Source: Candidatus Poseidoniaceae archaeon
GTDB lineage: Archaea > Thermoplasmatota > Poseidoniia > Poseidoniales > Poseidoniaceae
Assembly (NCBI GenBank): GCA_023254445.1
Contig: JALRLN010000082.1
Coordinates: 1-6,320 of the forward strand
Reading direction: 5' to 3'
DNA: 6,320 nt
Of this stretch, positions 1 through 6,320 are shown piece by piece. Both the position numbers and the translations under genes were made by a program. Every line of letters starts with the position of its first letter. The stretch's first letter is position 1. The notes below the pieces were generated by a model. The model saw nothing but the letters and a program-made list of their open reading frames with translations. It made no database searches and was not told the DNA's origin.

Positions 1-1
1 C

Positions 2-241
2 AGAGCGGAGTTCGCGAACCCGACGAGCGAAGCCCATGCTCGATTCTATGCAGCCTTCCACGCCGCCGACGTTGGACGAAAGAACCACCTCACCCTCAGT
101 GAATTTCGATCGGCCGTCACGATGGGGCTCGGGATGAAGGTCTCGTGGACTGAAATTCGCGCCTACTTCCACGAGGCGGACAACGATGCTGACGGCGTGG
201 TTGACATCGACGAATTCCTTCGCTTCCTCGAAGAAGAATGA
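2..241 (+). CDS. EF-hand calcium-binding protein, C-terminal part (5' end outside window)
   Basis: The reading frame is open from the left edge to a TGA at 239-241, giving the last 79 residues of a protein whose start is not in the window. Two EF-hand units can be seen. The first loop (residues 23-34, nt 68-103) is degenerate: it keeps Asp at position 1, Leu at 8 and Glu at 12, but has Gly at 3, Lys at 5 and Asn where Gly6 is usual, so it probably binds calcium poorly or not at all. The second (residues 60-71, nt 179-214) is canonical: Asp at 1, 3, 5 and 9, Gly at 6, Val at 8, Glu at 12, then Phe. The loops start 37 residues apart, as in calmodulin-type pairs. It is likely a small calcium sensor or buffer. 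The visible part has no signal peptide or membrane helix, but the N-terminus is missing. The gene converges on the neighbouring surface-protein gene with a 3-base gap. Confidence 0.85.
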   Translation, partial: RAEFANPTSEAHARFYAAFHAADVGRKNHLTLSEFRSAVTMGLGMKVSWTEIRAYFHEADNDADGVVDIDEFLRFLEEE

Positions 242-244
242 GCA

Positions 245-2911
245 TTAGTCCGTCTTGACCCAACCACCGTCAGGGCTTACGGTCCAGTGCTGCACGGCAC
301 CGTTGGCGTCGACGTACCACCCTGTCGACCCCTGTGAAGTTCCTTCGAGGGCCACCATCACGCCCGTCGTTGCGGCCTGTTCAGCCATGGACGCACGGGC
401 TTCGGGGGAGAGTGATGGTTGCGCGTCGTCCGACGGAGGTGCACTGGCAGAAGGAACAGGTGATGGTGCTGATGAAGCGGGAGCAGGCGGTGGTGCTGAT
501 GCGTTCGCTGCTCCGTCGAGTTCGACCACGGTTTTCGCTTCTGCCGCTTCGACCATGGCGGTCTGGTCCTGCGGTTCCAACGACGCTTCGTCATCCCCCT
601 CCTGCCTCCGCAGCATCGCCAGAAGCAGACCCGCGACCGTCAGAAGGAGAAGTCCTGCAAGGGAGACGACGGTGTTTGACGAACCAAACACACCGCCAAG
701 CAGCACGGCGTCCACCTCAAACCACGTTTGAGCAATGAGGCCTTCCGTGCTTGTGACGGTGCACGACCGGTCGTCTCCGGAACGGTCGAGGTCGAGGACC
801 CATGTGCCATCCACGAGATGGTCCACGCCCCCGGCCGTGCAGGTCACGCGAACGGAGGCGTCGTCCACCTCGACGAGGTTGCCATGCACATCCACGCCAT
901 GGACGTCGACGAGCGCTGTTCCTCCTTGCGACATGGACGTCCCGTTGACCTCGACAAACAAGCGCACTGCGGCACCGGGCACCACGTCGAGGTCGAGAAG
1001 CAGCACTGCCTCGTCTGCGATGAGGGTGAGCGCAAGCGGCCCGGCCTGTTTTGGGAGGACGCTCCACCATCCCGGCCCAGTCGTCGATGCTTCGACGACC
1101 ACCACGCTTGGGTCGAGGTCGGTGGACACGTTGATCGCCGGGCCCATGTTTCCGTGCAGATCGATCCGGTCAAGCCGTACCTCTATGGGAACGCCAGCCA
1201 CCAAGGTAGGCCCCACCGCATCGTCGAGCACAAGCGTGCTTGCACGGCCGGGCTCCACCGTGAGGCGAACCAAGCCAAACACGCCGTCGGCGTTCGCTCG
1301 CACCACATGACCACCAAGGGACGACGGGGCCCAACGTGCATTTGACGTGCGCATTGCGTCGGTTACGTCGACGCCGTCCACGCTCCAATTGAGGGCGATG
1401 CCGTCGAGGCGATGGCCGAACGCATCCGTCAAGACTGGAGAGAGGTCCACGGCCACGTCGGCGGGCACGAGGTTCTGCTCGAGGTCGAATCCGATGCGTG
1501 CCAGCCGGCCTGGTTCGACCAACGTCGACCATGTGCTGGAGAACGTCGTGTTGGTCGTGGGTGAAATCCATTCCGCATGAAGCGCGATGGCTCCGAGGTC
1601 CTGAGGTTCAAGGAAAGCGATGCCGTTGGCCACCACGAGGCTGCTGCCGTCGCCCTCGGACATCGACCAGGTGGCGTTGACCACCATGTGGTTCTGAGCA
1701 AGGTCCTCCGCCACGGCGGTCAACACGACGCTGTCTCCCGCGGTGACGGTTGCATGGGTGGAGGCAACGTGCATGCCCACGACGGCTCCAAACCCGACCG
1801 TCACCGTACGGCTGGCCATCAACCCGGCATCGCTCACGGTGAGCACGAAGGTGCCCGTATCTGTGGGCGTCCACAAGGGGCCATTCGGCCCCGCAGCCAC
1901 CCGCCCGGAGGGGATGCTCCAATTGGTCAACGGCACCACAACAGGAGCACGCGCGCCAAGCGAATCGCTCAGCAAGGCCTCAAGCTCCACCTCTTCGCCA
2001 GCGGGGAGGGTGGTGTTCGCACCGCCTTCCACCTCAATGTCAAGCAAGGCTGCGTCCGCAGGGAGCACCGAAACACTGCCGTTGCCGCTGATGTTGCCTT
2101 CCACGGCATGCACGGAAACGTTCCAGACTCCGGGCCTGTTCGGGAAGAAGACCCCCTCGGCATCGATGACGCCGTGGTTTGACGACCATTGGACGCCCCC
2201 AACCTCGCTCCAGGGCATCGAAAACCCGTTGGCGTCGACAAGTTCTGGCCGCAGTTGAAGGCCCTCGCCGCTCCTCATGCTCAGCCCCTCTGGAAAGACA
2301 AAGGCCACGGGGAGGTCAGGCACGACGTCCATCTGTTCGCTCGCTTCAATGTCGTTCAACCGCATGGTGACGTCGTACGTCCCCGGACGAGGAAGCATCA
2401 CCACAGGCATACCAACCCCCTTCGACGTTCCATCGATGAACCACGCCACGCCGTCGGCCTGTGCTTCATTGCCTTGGGCGTCAACACCCACCGCGTTCAA
2501 GCGAAACGGACGACCGGACACCGGCGCACTGCTGAGGTCCAAGGCAAGGCCGACGGGCCGTCCCGCGACCACGGTGATGTTGGTCGAGGCCTGCAAGTCC
2601 CCGTGCTCTCCGGTGATCTGAACGCTCCCTGCACTCCACGGCACGAACAGCCCCGTCGCTTCGATGGAACCGTTGCTCACCGACCAATTCACGGCCCCTT
2701 GGACCGGTTGCCCCGCTGCATCCCGCAGGTCAGCGCTGACAAGCAGTGCCTGGTCGGCGGTGATGGTGGTACGCGACACGTCCAAGGACATCGCCACGGC
2801 CGGAGCGCGGGATGGTGTGTGCTCGGCGTCAAGCAGCGTCGCTGAAGGGTTGAAGGGCGCGCTCGCAAGGAGGAAGAGGACCAGGACAATGGAAACCTTC
2901 GCTCCACGCAT
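245..2911 (-). CDS. Secreted, membrane-anchored Ig-like repeat surface protein (888 aa)
   Basis: I chose ATG 2911-2909 because it puts a Sec-type signal peptide at the N-terminus: MRGAK, then a hydrophobic core at residues 6-17. A GTG at 2923-2921 is the main alternative. About eight beta-sandwich repeats of 80-95 residues follow (approx. 40-116, 117-197, 199-284, 286-373, 374-466, 467-554, 555-646, 647-736). Each has an Asp-x-x-Gly-Asn-like turn (VDAQGN, IDLHGN, VDVHGN), usually then a Trp-Ser strand (VNWS, VQWS, TNWS, LNWS), and most end in a V-x-P-G-like linker. This pattern resembles Big/invasin-type Ig folds. There are 13 N-x-S/T sequons outside. The only two cysteines, C691 and C717, lie in the last repeat. 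A membrane helix spans about 747-767, followed by RR, so the tail should be cytoplasmic. The tail has an acidic start, an Ala/Pro/Ser-rich linker (about 800-835), and a C-terminal WYVDANG motif 17 residues from the end. Probable role: surface stalk, adhesin or receptor. Ligand unknown. It is probably co-transcribed with the gene upstream. Confidence 0.85.
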   Translation of the reverse strand: MRGAKVSIVLVLFLLASAPFNPSATLLDAEHTPSRAPAVAMSLDVSRTTITADQALLVSADLRDAAGQPVQGAVNWSVSNGSIEATGLFVPWSAGSVQITGEHGDLQASTNITVVAGRPVGLALDLSSAPVSGRPFRLNAVGVDAQGNEAQADGVAWFIDGTSKGVGMPVVMLPRPGTYDVTMRLNDIEASEQMDVVPDLPVAFVFPEGLSMRSGEGLQLRPELVDANGFSMPWSEVGGVQWSSNHGVIDAEGVFFPNRPGVWNVSVHAVEGNISGNGSVSVLPADAALLDIEVEGGANTTLPAGEEVELEALLSDSLGARAPVVVPLTNWSIPSGRVAAGPNGPLWTPTDTGTFVLTVSDAGLMASRTVTVGFGAVVGMHVASTHATVTAGDSVVLTAVAEDLAQNHMVVNATWSMSEGDGSSLVVANGIAFLEPQDLGAIALHAEWISPTTNTTFSSTWSTLVEPGRLARIGFDLEQNLVPADVAVDLSPVLTDAFGHRLDGIALNWSVDGVDVTDAMRTSNARWAPSSLGGHVVRANADGVFGLVRLTVEPGRASTLVLDDAVGPTLVAGVPIEVRLDRIDLHGNMGPAINVSTDLDPSVVVVEASTTGPGWWSVLPKQAGPLALTLIADEAVLLLDLDVVPGAAVRLFVEVNGTSMSQGGTALVDVHGVDVHGNLVEVDDASVRVTCTAGGVDHLVDGTWVLDLDRSGDDRSCTVTSTEGLIAQTWFEVDAVLLGGVFGSSNTVVSLAGLLLLTVAGLLLAMLRRQEGDDEASLEPQDQTAMVEAAEAKTVVELDGAANASAPPPAPASSAPSPVPSASAPPSDDAQPSLSPEARASMAEQAATTGVMVALEGTSQGSTGWYVDANGAVQHWTVSPDGGWVKTD

Positions 2912-2919
2912 GCCCTTCG

Positions 2920-2925
2920 CCACCC
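2920..2925 (-). promoter_or_regulatory. Possible Shine-Dalgarno-like site for the downstream surface-protein gene
   Basis: Read on the - strand, gggtgg lies 8 bases upstream of ATG 2911-2909, inside the 28-base gap between the two - strand genes. It is a one-mismatch relative of the GGAGG/GGTG core that pairs with archaeal 16S rRNA. It overlaps the alternative GTG start at 2923-2921, so if it is a true ribosome site it favours the ATG. The surroundings are G-rich, so chance is a real possibility. Confidence 0.35.
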
Positions 2926-2939
2926 ACCCCTTTCGGCGT

Positions 2940-5900
2940 TCAGTCCTTCCACTCGCTCCAATCCGTCGCGCCCTGCATGCGGTACCACCACACACCCTGC
3001 TCGTCTTCGTACCACTCGGTGCCGTCTTCATCGACGCTGATCTCCGACCCGTTCGAGCCTTCGACCGCCTCCTCGTTCGTGGATTCAACAGGTTCGGGAA
3101 CGGCAGGGACGTCCTTGGCCTCACCTGGGCCCGCTGCCGGACCGGGCGCTGGGCCGCTCGGACCTGCTGTTGGACCCGGTGCTGGGCCGCTCGGACCTGC
3201 TGCTGGGCCCGGTGCTGGGCCGCTCGGGCCTGCGGATGGTCCAGGGGCAGGTGCGTCGTCCTCGTCGTCCTCGTCGTCTACGTCCCAGTCATCGGACGAA
3301 CCGGAGCGCAACACGCGCAGGAGCAGCACGGCAAGGGTGACCGCGACGATCGCACCGAGACCAACACCGATGTAGGACACCGGTGAGTTCGCGACGAAGA
3401 AACCGTTCAAGGTACCTTCCACGGTGATGGTCGTCTCGGCGTTGACGCTGCCAGCGGTCACCGTGACCGTGTGCGTGCCATCGTTCATCGTCAAGAGGTA
3501 CCACGTGCCCACACCGGTACTGGAATCAACGCCTTGGAACAACGGCGTACCGTCTGCATCGGAGTAGAAGACCGTGCTTGATGGCGGCACAGGAATCTGG
3601 TTGTCGAAGGCATCCCACGCGGTGACGGTGAGGGTGACGTTGGCCAACTGATCCACCATGGTGGACGAGAGGGTCATCTCGAAACGGTCCACCGTGGTCT
3701 GTGGCTCCACGGTCACGTTCCACGTCCCTTCCACCCCGTTCACCTCGTAGGTCAGCACGTGGGTGCCGGCACGTCGTGCAAAGTAGTCGTAGGTCGCTCC
3801 ACCGGTGGCGTTGATGTCCGTCGCGTCCCCGAGTCCTTCCGACCACAAGACGTCTTGCGGGAAGGTGTTCCCATCGGCGTCGATGCCGGTGACCTCAATT
3901 TGCGTGTGGTCACCAGCAAAGAGGGAGAATTCTGGCTCCGGCGCCCTGAGTTCAACCGCCACACCATGCGTCACCTCAACCTCAACGGAACGAACGACTT
4001 CGGCACCTCCGTCGGTCAGGCCCGTGACCTCAATGGTCCACGAACCTACGAGCGTTGCCTCCCATCGCAGGGCTGATGCGAGGAGTGAGGCAGTGATGTC
4101 CGCCTCCCCGTCGTCGCTCCTGATGGTCCACGAGAACGCGTCGGTTGGGATGGGGTTGCCTTCCGCATCGTTGGCCGTCACGGTAAACTGGAGCCCATCG
4201 TCAGCGGTGATGTCGAAACCGGTCCCTGAATCACCGTCCTCCAAGGTCAAGGCGGTCAGCGTGATGTCGAACAGGTCACCGTGCACCACGGTGATGCTGA
4301 TGCTTGCAGCAAAACTTGACTCGCCTTCGATGTGAACAGCTTCGAGGGTGTAGGCTGCATCGTCCGCGAGCACGGGTCGGAACGTGGTGGCCTGCGCGTC
4401 GATTTGCGAAAGCACGGCTTGGTCCGTCCACGTCGAATGGGTCACGGACCAATTTGCGACCACCGACCATCGGTTGCCCTTCTGGTCCACCGCGCGAACC
4501 GATGCCGTCAGCATCTCATCCGCCGTCATGGTGAAGGATTCATCGTTGACGTCCCCGGAATCGACGACCATCACCAACTGCACCATTTCGCCTTGGCTGA
4601 CGGCGATGCTCACGCTGGCGAAGAAGGTCTCATACCGTGCTTCAACGATCTTGGCCCCACGCGAGGTCGGTGACCACACAGCAGGTTGCCCTGCGAGCAG
4701 CGAGCCGTCGGCAATGCGGGTCCAGTTGTCCTCGGGAAGCACAACCAGCAGGCGGTTGCCACGCACGTCGATGCGCGTGGTGTTCAGGTACACGAGTTCG
4801 TCTGCAGTGATGGACAAGGAGGAGGCGCTGACCTCGAGCGCCGCCATTTCACCATGGCCGACCGTGATGTCGAGCGAACCAGACGCGCCAGAGGCCGAGG
4901 TTACGGAGAGCACCCAGGTCCCAACGTGGTCGGCTTCGTACGTCATGCCGGATTCGGAATAATTGCCGTCGGTCGTGGACCACGTCAGCCCGCCCGCGTC
5001 AGCGACGTCCATGGCGTTGCCGTGTTGGTCAACCACAACGTGCGTCACGTCGCAGGTCGTCCCTGCAGGGACCGTTCCGGTGCACCCAGAAAGCAGGATC
5101 TGGTCTGGAGCACCGGGGACCACGTCGATGTTCACCGTGATGGTCGAAGATTGCCAGGTCACGTCGACCGTTTGCGAACCCGCCGTGACAGGGTGGAAGG
5201 TCGAACCGGACATGGAGCCATCGCTCGGCGTGAACGTGATCGTTTGACCGGCCACCGCGTTGCCCCAGTCGTCGGTGACCATCGCGGTGATGTCGAGGGT
5301 CTCGTCCGCAGTGATGGTGGCCGTCAACGGGTCCACCACCAAGGTCGTGGGGCTGTTCGGCACCACCGTCACGACGAGCGTGTCGCAAACGGCGCCGTAG
5401 CAGGCCTTGACCCACTGCTGACCGGCCGTCTCTGGGGTCCAGGTCGCTCCGTTCATGCTGCCGTCCGAGACGGAGTAGGTGATGCCAGACGGCGAGAGTG
5501 GGCCGCTTGAGAAGTTCACGGCGGAGGCAAACACGGAACCCGACGTCCCAGCGGTGAGGGTGGTGCTTCCCATACCGACGCTCAACGAGAACACCTCGGT
5601 GTAGTTGAGTTGCACAATCGGGCGGTCCGCATCCACGCCCTCGCTGGTCACGACTCGCATGCTGGCGGCACCGATGTTTGGCGTGGCGACGATCAGCCAC
5701 ACGTGGTCACCGCTCAGGGACATCGCTTCGTAGGTCAGCGGGATCACCACCCGGCCGCTGAAGCCGTAGGTGACGGTGGTGGAGCCAAGCGCAGGCCCGT
5801 AATCGGTGCCCGACGCCATACCCGGTGCACCCCACGCCACACCACTGCTGCTCTCGTTCCACGTTGAACCAAGTTCCGTCCAGGTCGACGCGAGGACGCG

Positions 5901-6320
5901 ATGGGCCGTCAGCGTCATCGATGTGGTGCCGCCGACGCCGAGCCAACCGCTGCTCAACACCTGCAGCGACAGGTGGGCAGAATGCGCTTGGAGGGTCGGG
6001 CTCAGGGGCACTTGCCCAAAGTCAACACCGACGACCATGCGGCAGGCATCGACGACGCTCGAACCACCGCACCCAACGCCTGTTCCAAGCGTGGCCGTTG
6101 AAGCGGCACCGTAGTTGGTGCTTCCACTTGCGTTGGTGATCATGCCCTCGCGAACGCGGGTGTGCCCGAGCGACGCGACTTCGTTTCCGGTTTGGAAGCG
6201 GTACGCATAGCGCGTGTCACCGAGGTCGCTCGTGTCCGGATCGCCCAAGGCAAAGGACCAGCGGGACGACGACGGGCCGGGGATGGACTGGTTGACGCCT
6301 TGCACCCACCATTCGTACAC
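2940..6320 (-). CDS. Giant DNRLRE/Ig-like repeat membrane-anchored surface protein, C-terminal 1126 residues (start outside window)
   Basis: The frame is open to the right edge and ends at TGA 2942-2940. The GTG at the edge is an internal Val codon, because the protein begins mid-domain. Residues are numbered from the edge. Residues 1-27 look like the last strands of a fibronectin III-like domain (YEWWVQGVN). About 45-245 match a DNRLRE domain: an early NASGSTNYG segment, an RMVVGVDFGQVP strand, an AHLSLQV strand and the late WTELGSTWNE segment. About eight Ig-like repeats follow (approx. 249-321, 322-402, 403-490, 491-577, 578-681, 682-786, 787-873, 874-969), with DxxGN turns and in four a recurring TADE/TADD motif. 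A membrane helix spans about 982-1004. The tail has an acidic run (1010-1022), four copies of PAPGPxAGPSG (1024-1067) and a Trp-rich end with WYEDEQG. There are twelve N-x-S/T sequons and six cysteines, all external. Probable role: cell-surface stalk or adhesin. DNRLRE domains are known from archaeal and bacterial surface proteins. Ligand unknown. Confidence 0.85.
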   Translation of the reverse strand: MYEWWVQGVNQSIPGPSSSRWSFALGDPDTSDLGDTRYAYRFQTGNEVASLGHTRVREGMITNASGSTNYGAASTATLGTGVGCGGSSVVDACRMVVGVDFGQVPLSPTLQAHSAHLSLQVLSSGWLGVGGTTSMTLTAHRVLASTWTELGSTWNESSSGVAWGAPGMASGTDYGPALGSTTVTYGFSGRVVIPLTYEAMSLSGDHVWLIVATPNIGAASMRVVTSEGVDADRPIVQLNYTEVFSLSVGMGSTTLTAGTSGSVFASAVNFSSGPLSPSGITYSVSDGSMNGATWTPETAGQQWVKACYGAVCDTLVVTVVPNSPTTLVVDPLTATITADETLDITAMVTDDWGNAVAGQTITFTPSDGSMSGSTFHPVTAGSQTVDVTWQSSTITVNIDVVPGAPDQILLSGCTGTVPAGTTCDVTHVVVDQHGNAMDVADAGGLTWSTTDGNYSESGMTYEADHVGTWVLSVTSASGASGSLDITVGHGEMAALEVSASSLSITADELVYLNTTRIDVRGNRLLVVLPEDNWTRIADGSLLAGQPAVWSPTSRGAKIVEARYETFFASVSIAVSQGEMVQLVMVVDSGDVNDESFTMTADEMLTASVRAVDQKGNRWSVVANWSVTHSTWTDQAVLSQIDAQATTFRPVLADDAAYTLEAVHIEGESSFAASISITVVHGDLFDITLTALTLEDGDSGTGFDITADDGLQFTVTANDAEGNPIPTDAFSWTIRSDDGEADITASLLASALRWEATLVGSWTIEVTGLTDGGAEVVRSVEVEVTHGVAVELRAPEPEFSLFAGDHTQIEVTGIDADGNTFPQDVLWSEGLGDATDINATGGATYDYFARRAGTHVLTYEVNGVEGTWNVTVEPQTTVDRFEMTLSSTMVDQLANVTLTVTAWDAFDNQIPVPPSSTVFYSDADGTPLFQGVDSSTGVGTWYLLTMNDGTHTVTVTAGSVNAETTITVEGTLNGFFVANSPVSYIGVGLGAIVAVTLAVLLLRVLRSGSSDDWDVDDEDDEDDAPAPGPSAGPSGPAPGPAAGPSGPAPGPTAGPSGPAPGPAAGPGEAKDVPAVPEPVESTNEEAVEGSNGSEISVDEDGTEWYEDEQGVWWYRMQGATDWSEWKD
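3120..3251 (-). repeat. Four-copy 33-bp tandem repeat coding for PAPGPxAGPSG
   Basis: Four consecutive 11-residue units (PAPGPSAGPSG, PAPGPAAGPSG, PAPGPTAGPSG, PAPGPAAGPGE) form the internal linker of the upstream surface protein. At DNA level, the two middle copies read on the + strand (3160-3192 and 3193-3225) differ at only 2 of 33 bases; the outer copies are more diverged. The unit length is a multiple of three, so gain or loss of copies keeps the frame. The encoded segment should be extended and flexible, spacing the C-terminal Trp-rich motif from the membrane. Confidence 0.9.
3255..3293 (-). repeat. Acidic Asp/Glu run with 9-bp direct repeats
   Basis: Thirteen codons give DDWDVDDEDDEDD directly after the membrane helix and its basic anchor (LRVLRSGSS). 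On the + strand, the 9-base unit gtcgtcctc occurs twice at 3255-3272, followed by a diverged third copy to 3281. The segment is next to the 33-bp repeat, so the stretch from 3120 to 3293 is nearly all low-complexity and length-variable in principle. The charge run is expected on the cytoplasmic side. Confidence 0.8.
5586..6188 (-). other. DNRLRE-type domain within the large surface protein
   Basis: This covers residues about 45-245 of the visible upstream protein. Visible hallmarks are an N-terminal strand ending in the Asn-Tyr-Gly turn (STNYG), an Arg-rich central strand leading to 'FGQVP' (compare the family's R-x-L-L-x-F-D-x-S-x-L-P), a paired beta strand AHLSLQV, and the typical TWTELGSTWNE segment near the middle. 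It ends in a 'DADRPIVQLNYTE' strand. DNRLRE domains are secreted beta-rich modules found in archaeal and bacterial surface proteins, including Methanosarcina proteins. C84 and C93 flank an insertion after the NYG turn and may form a disulfide. Family assignment is by recalled motif pattern, not by a profile search. Confidence 0.65.

Noticed and set aside
214..239. Possible stem-loop at the end of the EF-hand gene (attc...gaat with an inner ttc/gaa).
   Set aside because: The stem is short and bulged, has no following T-run, and is explained by the Phe/Leu and Glu codons of the protein.
747..809. C-terminal sorting signal (archaeosortase, PGF-CTERM type) in the surface proteins.
   Set aside because: Such signals end a few residues after the helix. 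Here both proteins continue for about 120 residues with their own conserved terminus.
1577..2845. Long + strand open frames opposite the surface-protein gene (for example 1577-2182 and 2189-2845).
   Set aside because: They are His/Arg/Gly-rich with no domain or membrane pattern, lie fully antisense to a well-supported gene, and are expected in GC-rich DNA.
2912..3124. N-terminal extension of the downstream surface protein to an upstream ATG at 3124 (959 aa).
   Set aside because: It would overlap the end of the upstream gene by about 185 bases, adds 71 Arg-rich residues typical of a wrong frame, and buries the signal peptide inside the protein.
3120..3251. Tandem repeat as a possible CRISPR array or origin iterons.
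   Set aside because: The units are directly adjacent with no spacers and are in frame, coding for a Pro/Gly linker in a well-supported gene.
4686..5510. A 274-codon + strand frame opposite the upstream surface-protein gene.
   Set aside because: Arg/His/Gly-rich composition without recognisable folds; it mirrors the codon bias of the real - strand gene with its continuous Ig-like repeats.
6318..6320. GTG at the right edge as the start of the upstream surface protein.
   Set aside because: The protein begins in the middle of a fibronectin III-like strand and has no signal peptide, although it is clearly an exported protein. The gene continues outside the window.

Overview
The window is coding almost end to end and holds three genes. 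A small EF-hand (calcium-binding) protein on the + strand is cut by the left edge. Two large surface proteins lie on the - strand, and the upstream one is cut by the right edge. DNA is GC-rich with archaeal-style compact spacing. The best guess for the source is a marine Thermoplasmatota archaeon of the Poseidoniales (Marine Group II) type. That rests on the very large Ig-like/DNRLRE surface proteins with one C-terminal membrane helix, the acidic Pro/Gly-rich internal tail, the tryptophan-rich C-terminus, and the many N-glycosylation sequons. No rRNA or housekeeping marker is present, so the assignment is an inference.

Layout. Positions 2-241 (+) hold the last 79 codons of the EF-hand protein: one degenerate and one canonical Ca2+ loop at calmodulin-like spacing. 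Only three bases separate its stop from the stop of the convergent gene at 245-2911 (-). That gene encodes an 888-residue secreted, membrane-anchored protein: signal peptide, about eight Ig-like repeats, one membrane helix, and a 120-residue internal tail. Twenty-eight bases upstream of its start (2912-2939) lies the stop of the gene at 2940 to beyond 6320 (-). The visible 1126 residues of that protein show the end of a fibronectin III-like domain, a DNRLRE domain, about eight Ig-like repeats, one membrane helix, an acidic run, a four-copy 11-residue Pro/Ala/Gly repeat (33-bp DNA repeat), and a Trp-rich C-terminus.

The two - strand genes are probably one transcription unit. Their products share the same plan: external Ig-like stalk, single membrane helix, internal linker of about 120 residues, and a C-terminal WYxDxxG motif followed by exactly 17 residues. 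The simplest reading is a pair of cell-surface stalk proteins, possibly acting together in adhesion or recognition outside and binding a common partner inside. Neither can be given a specific function from sequence. No RNA gene, mobile element, CRISPR array or integrase is visible, and no promoter can be placed because the start of the - strand unit lies outside the window. There is no gene-free stretch over 30 bases.
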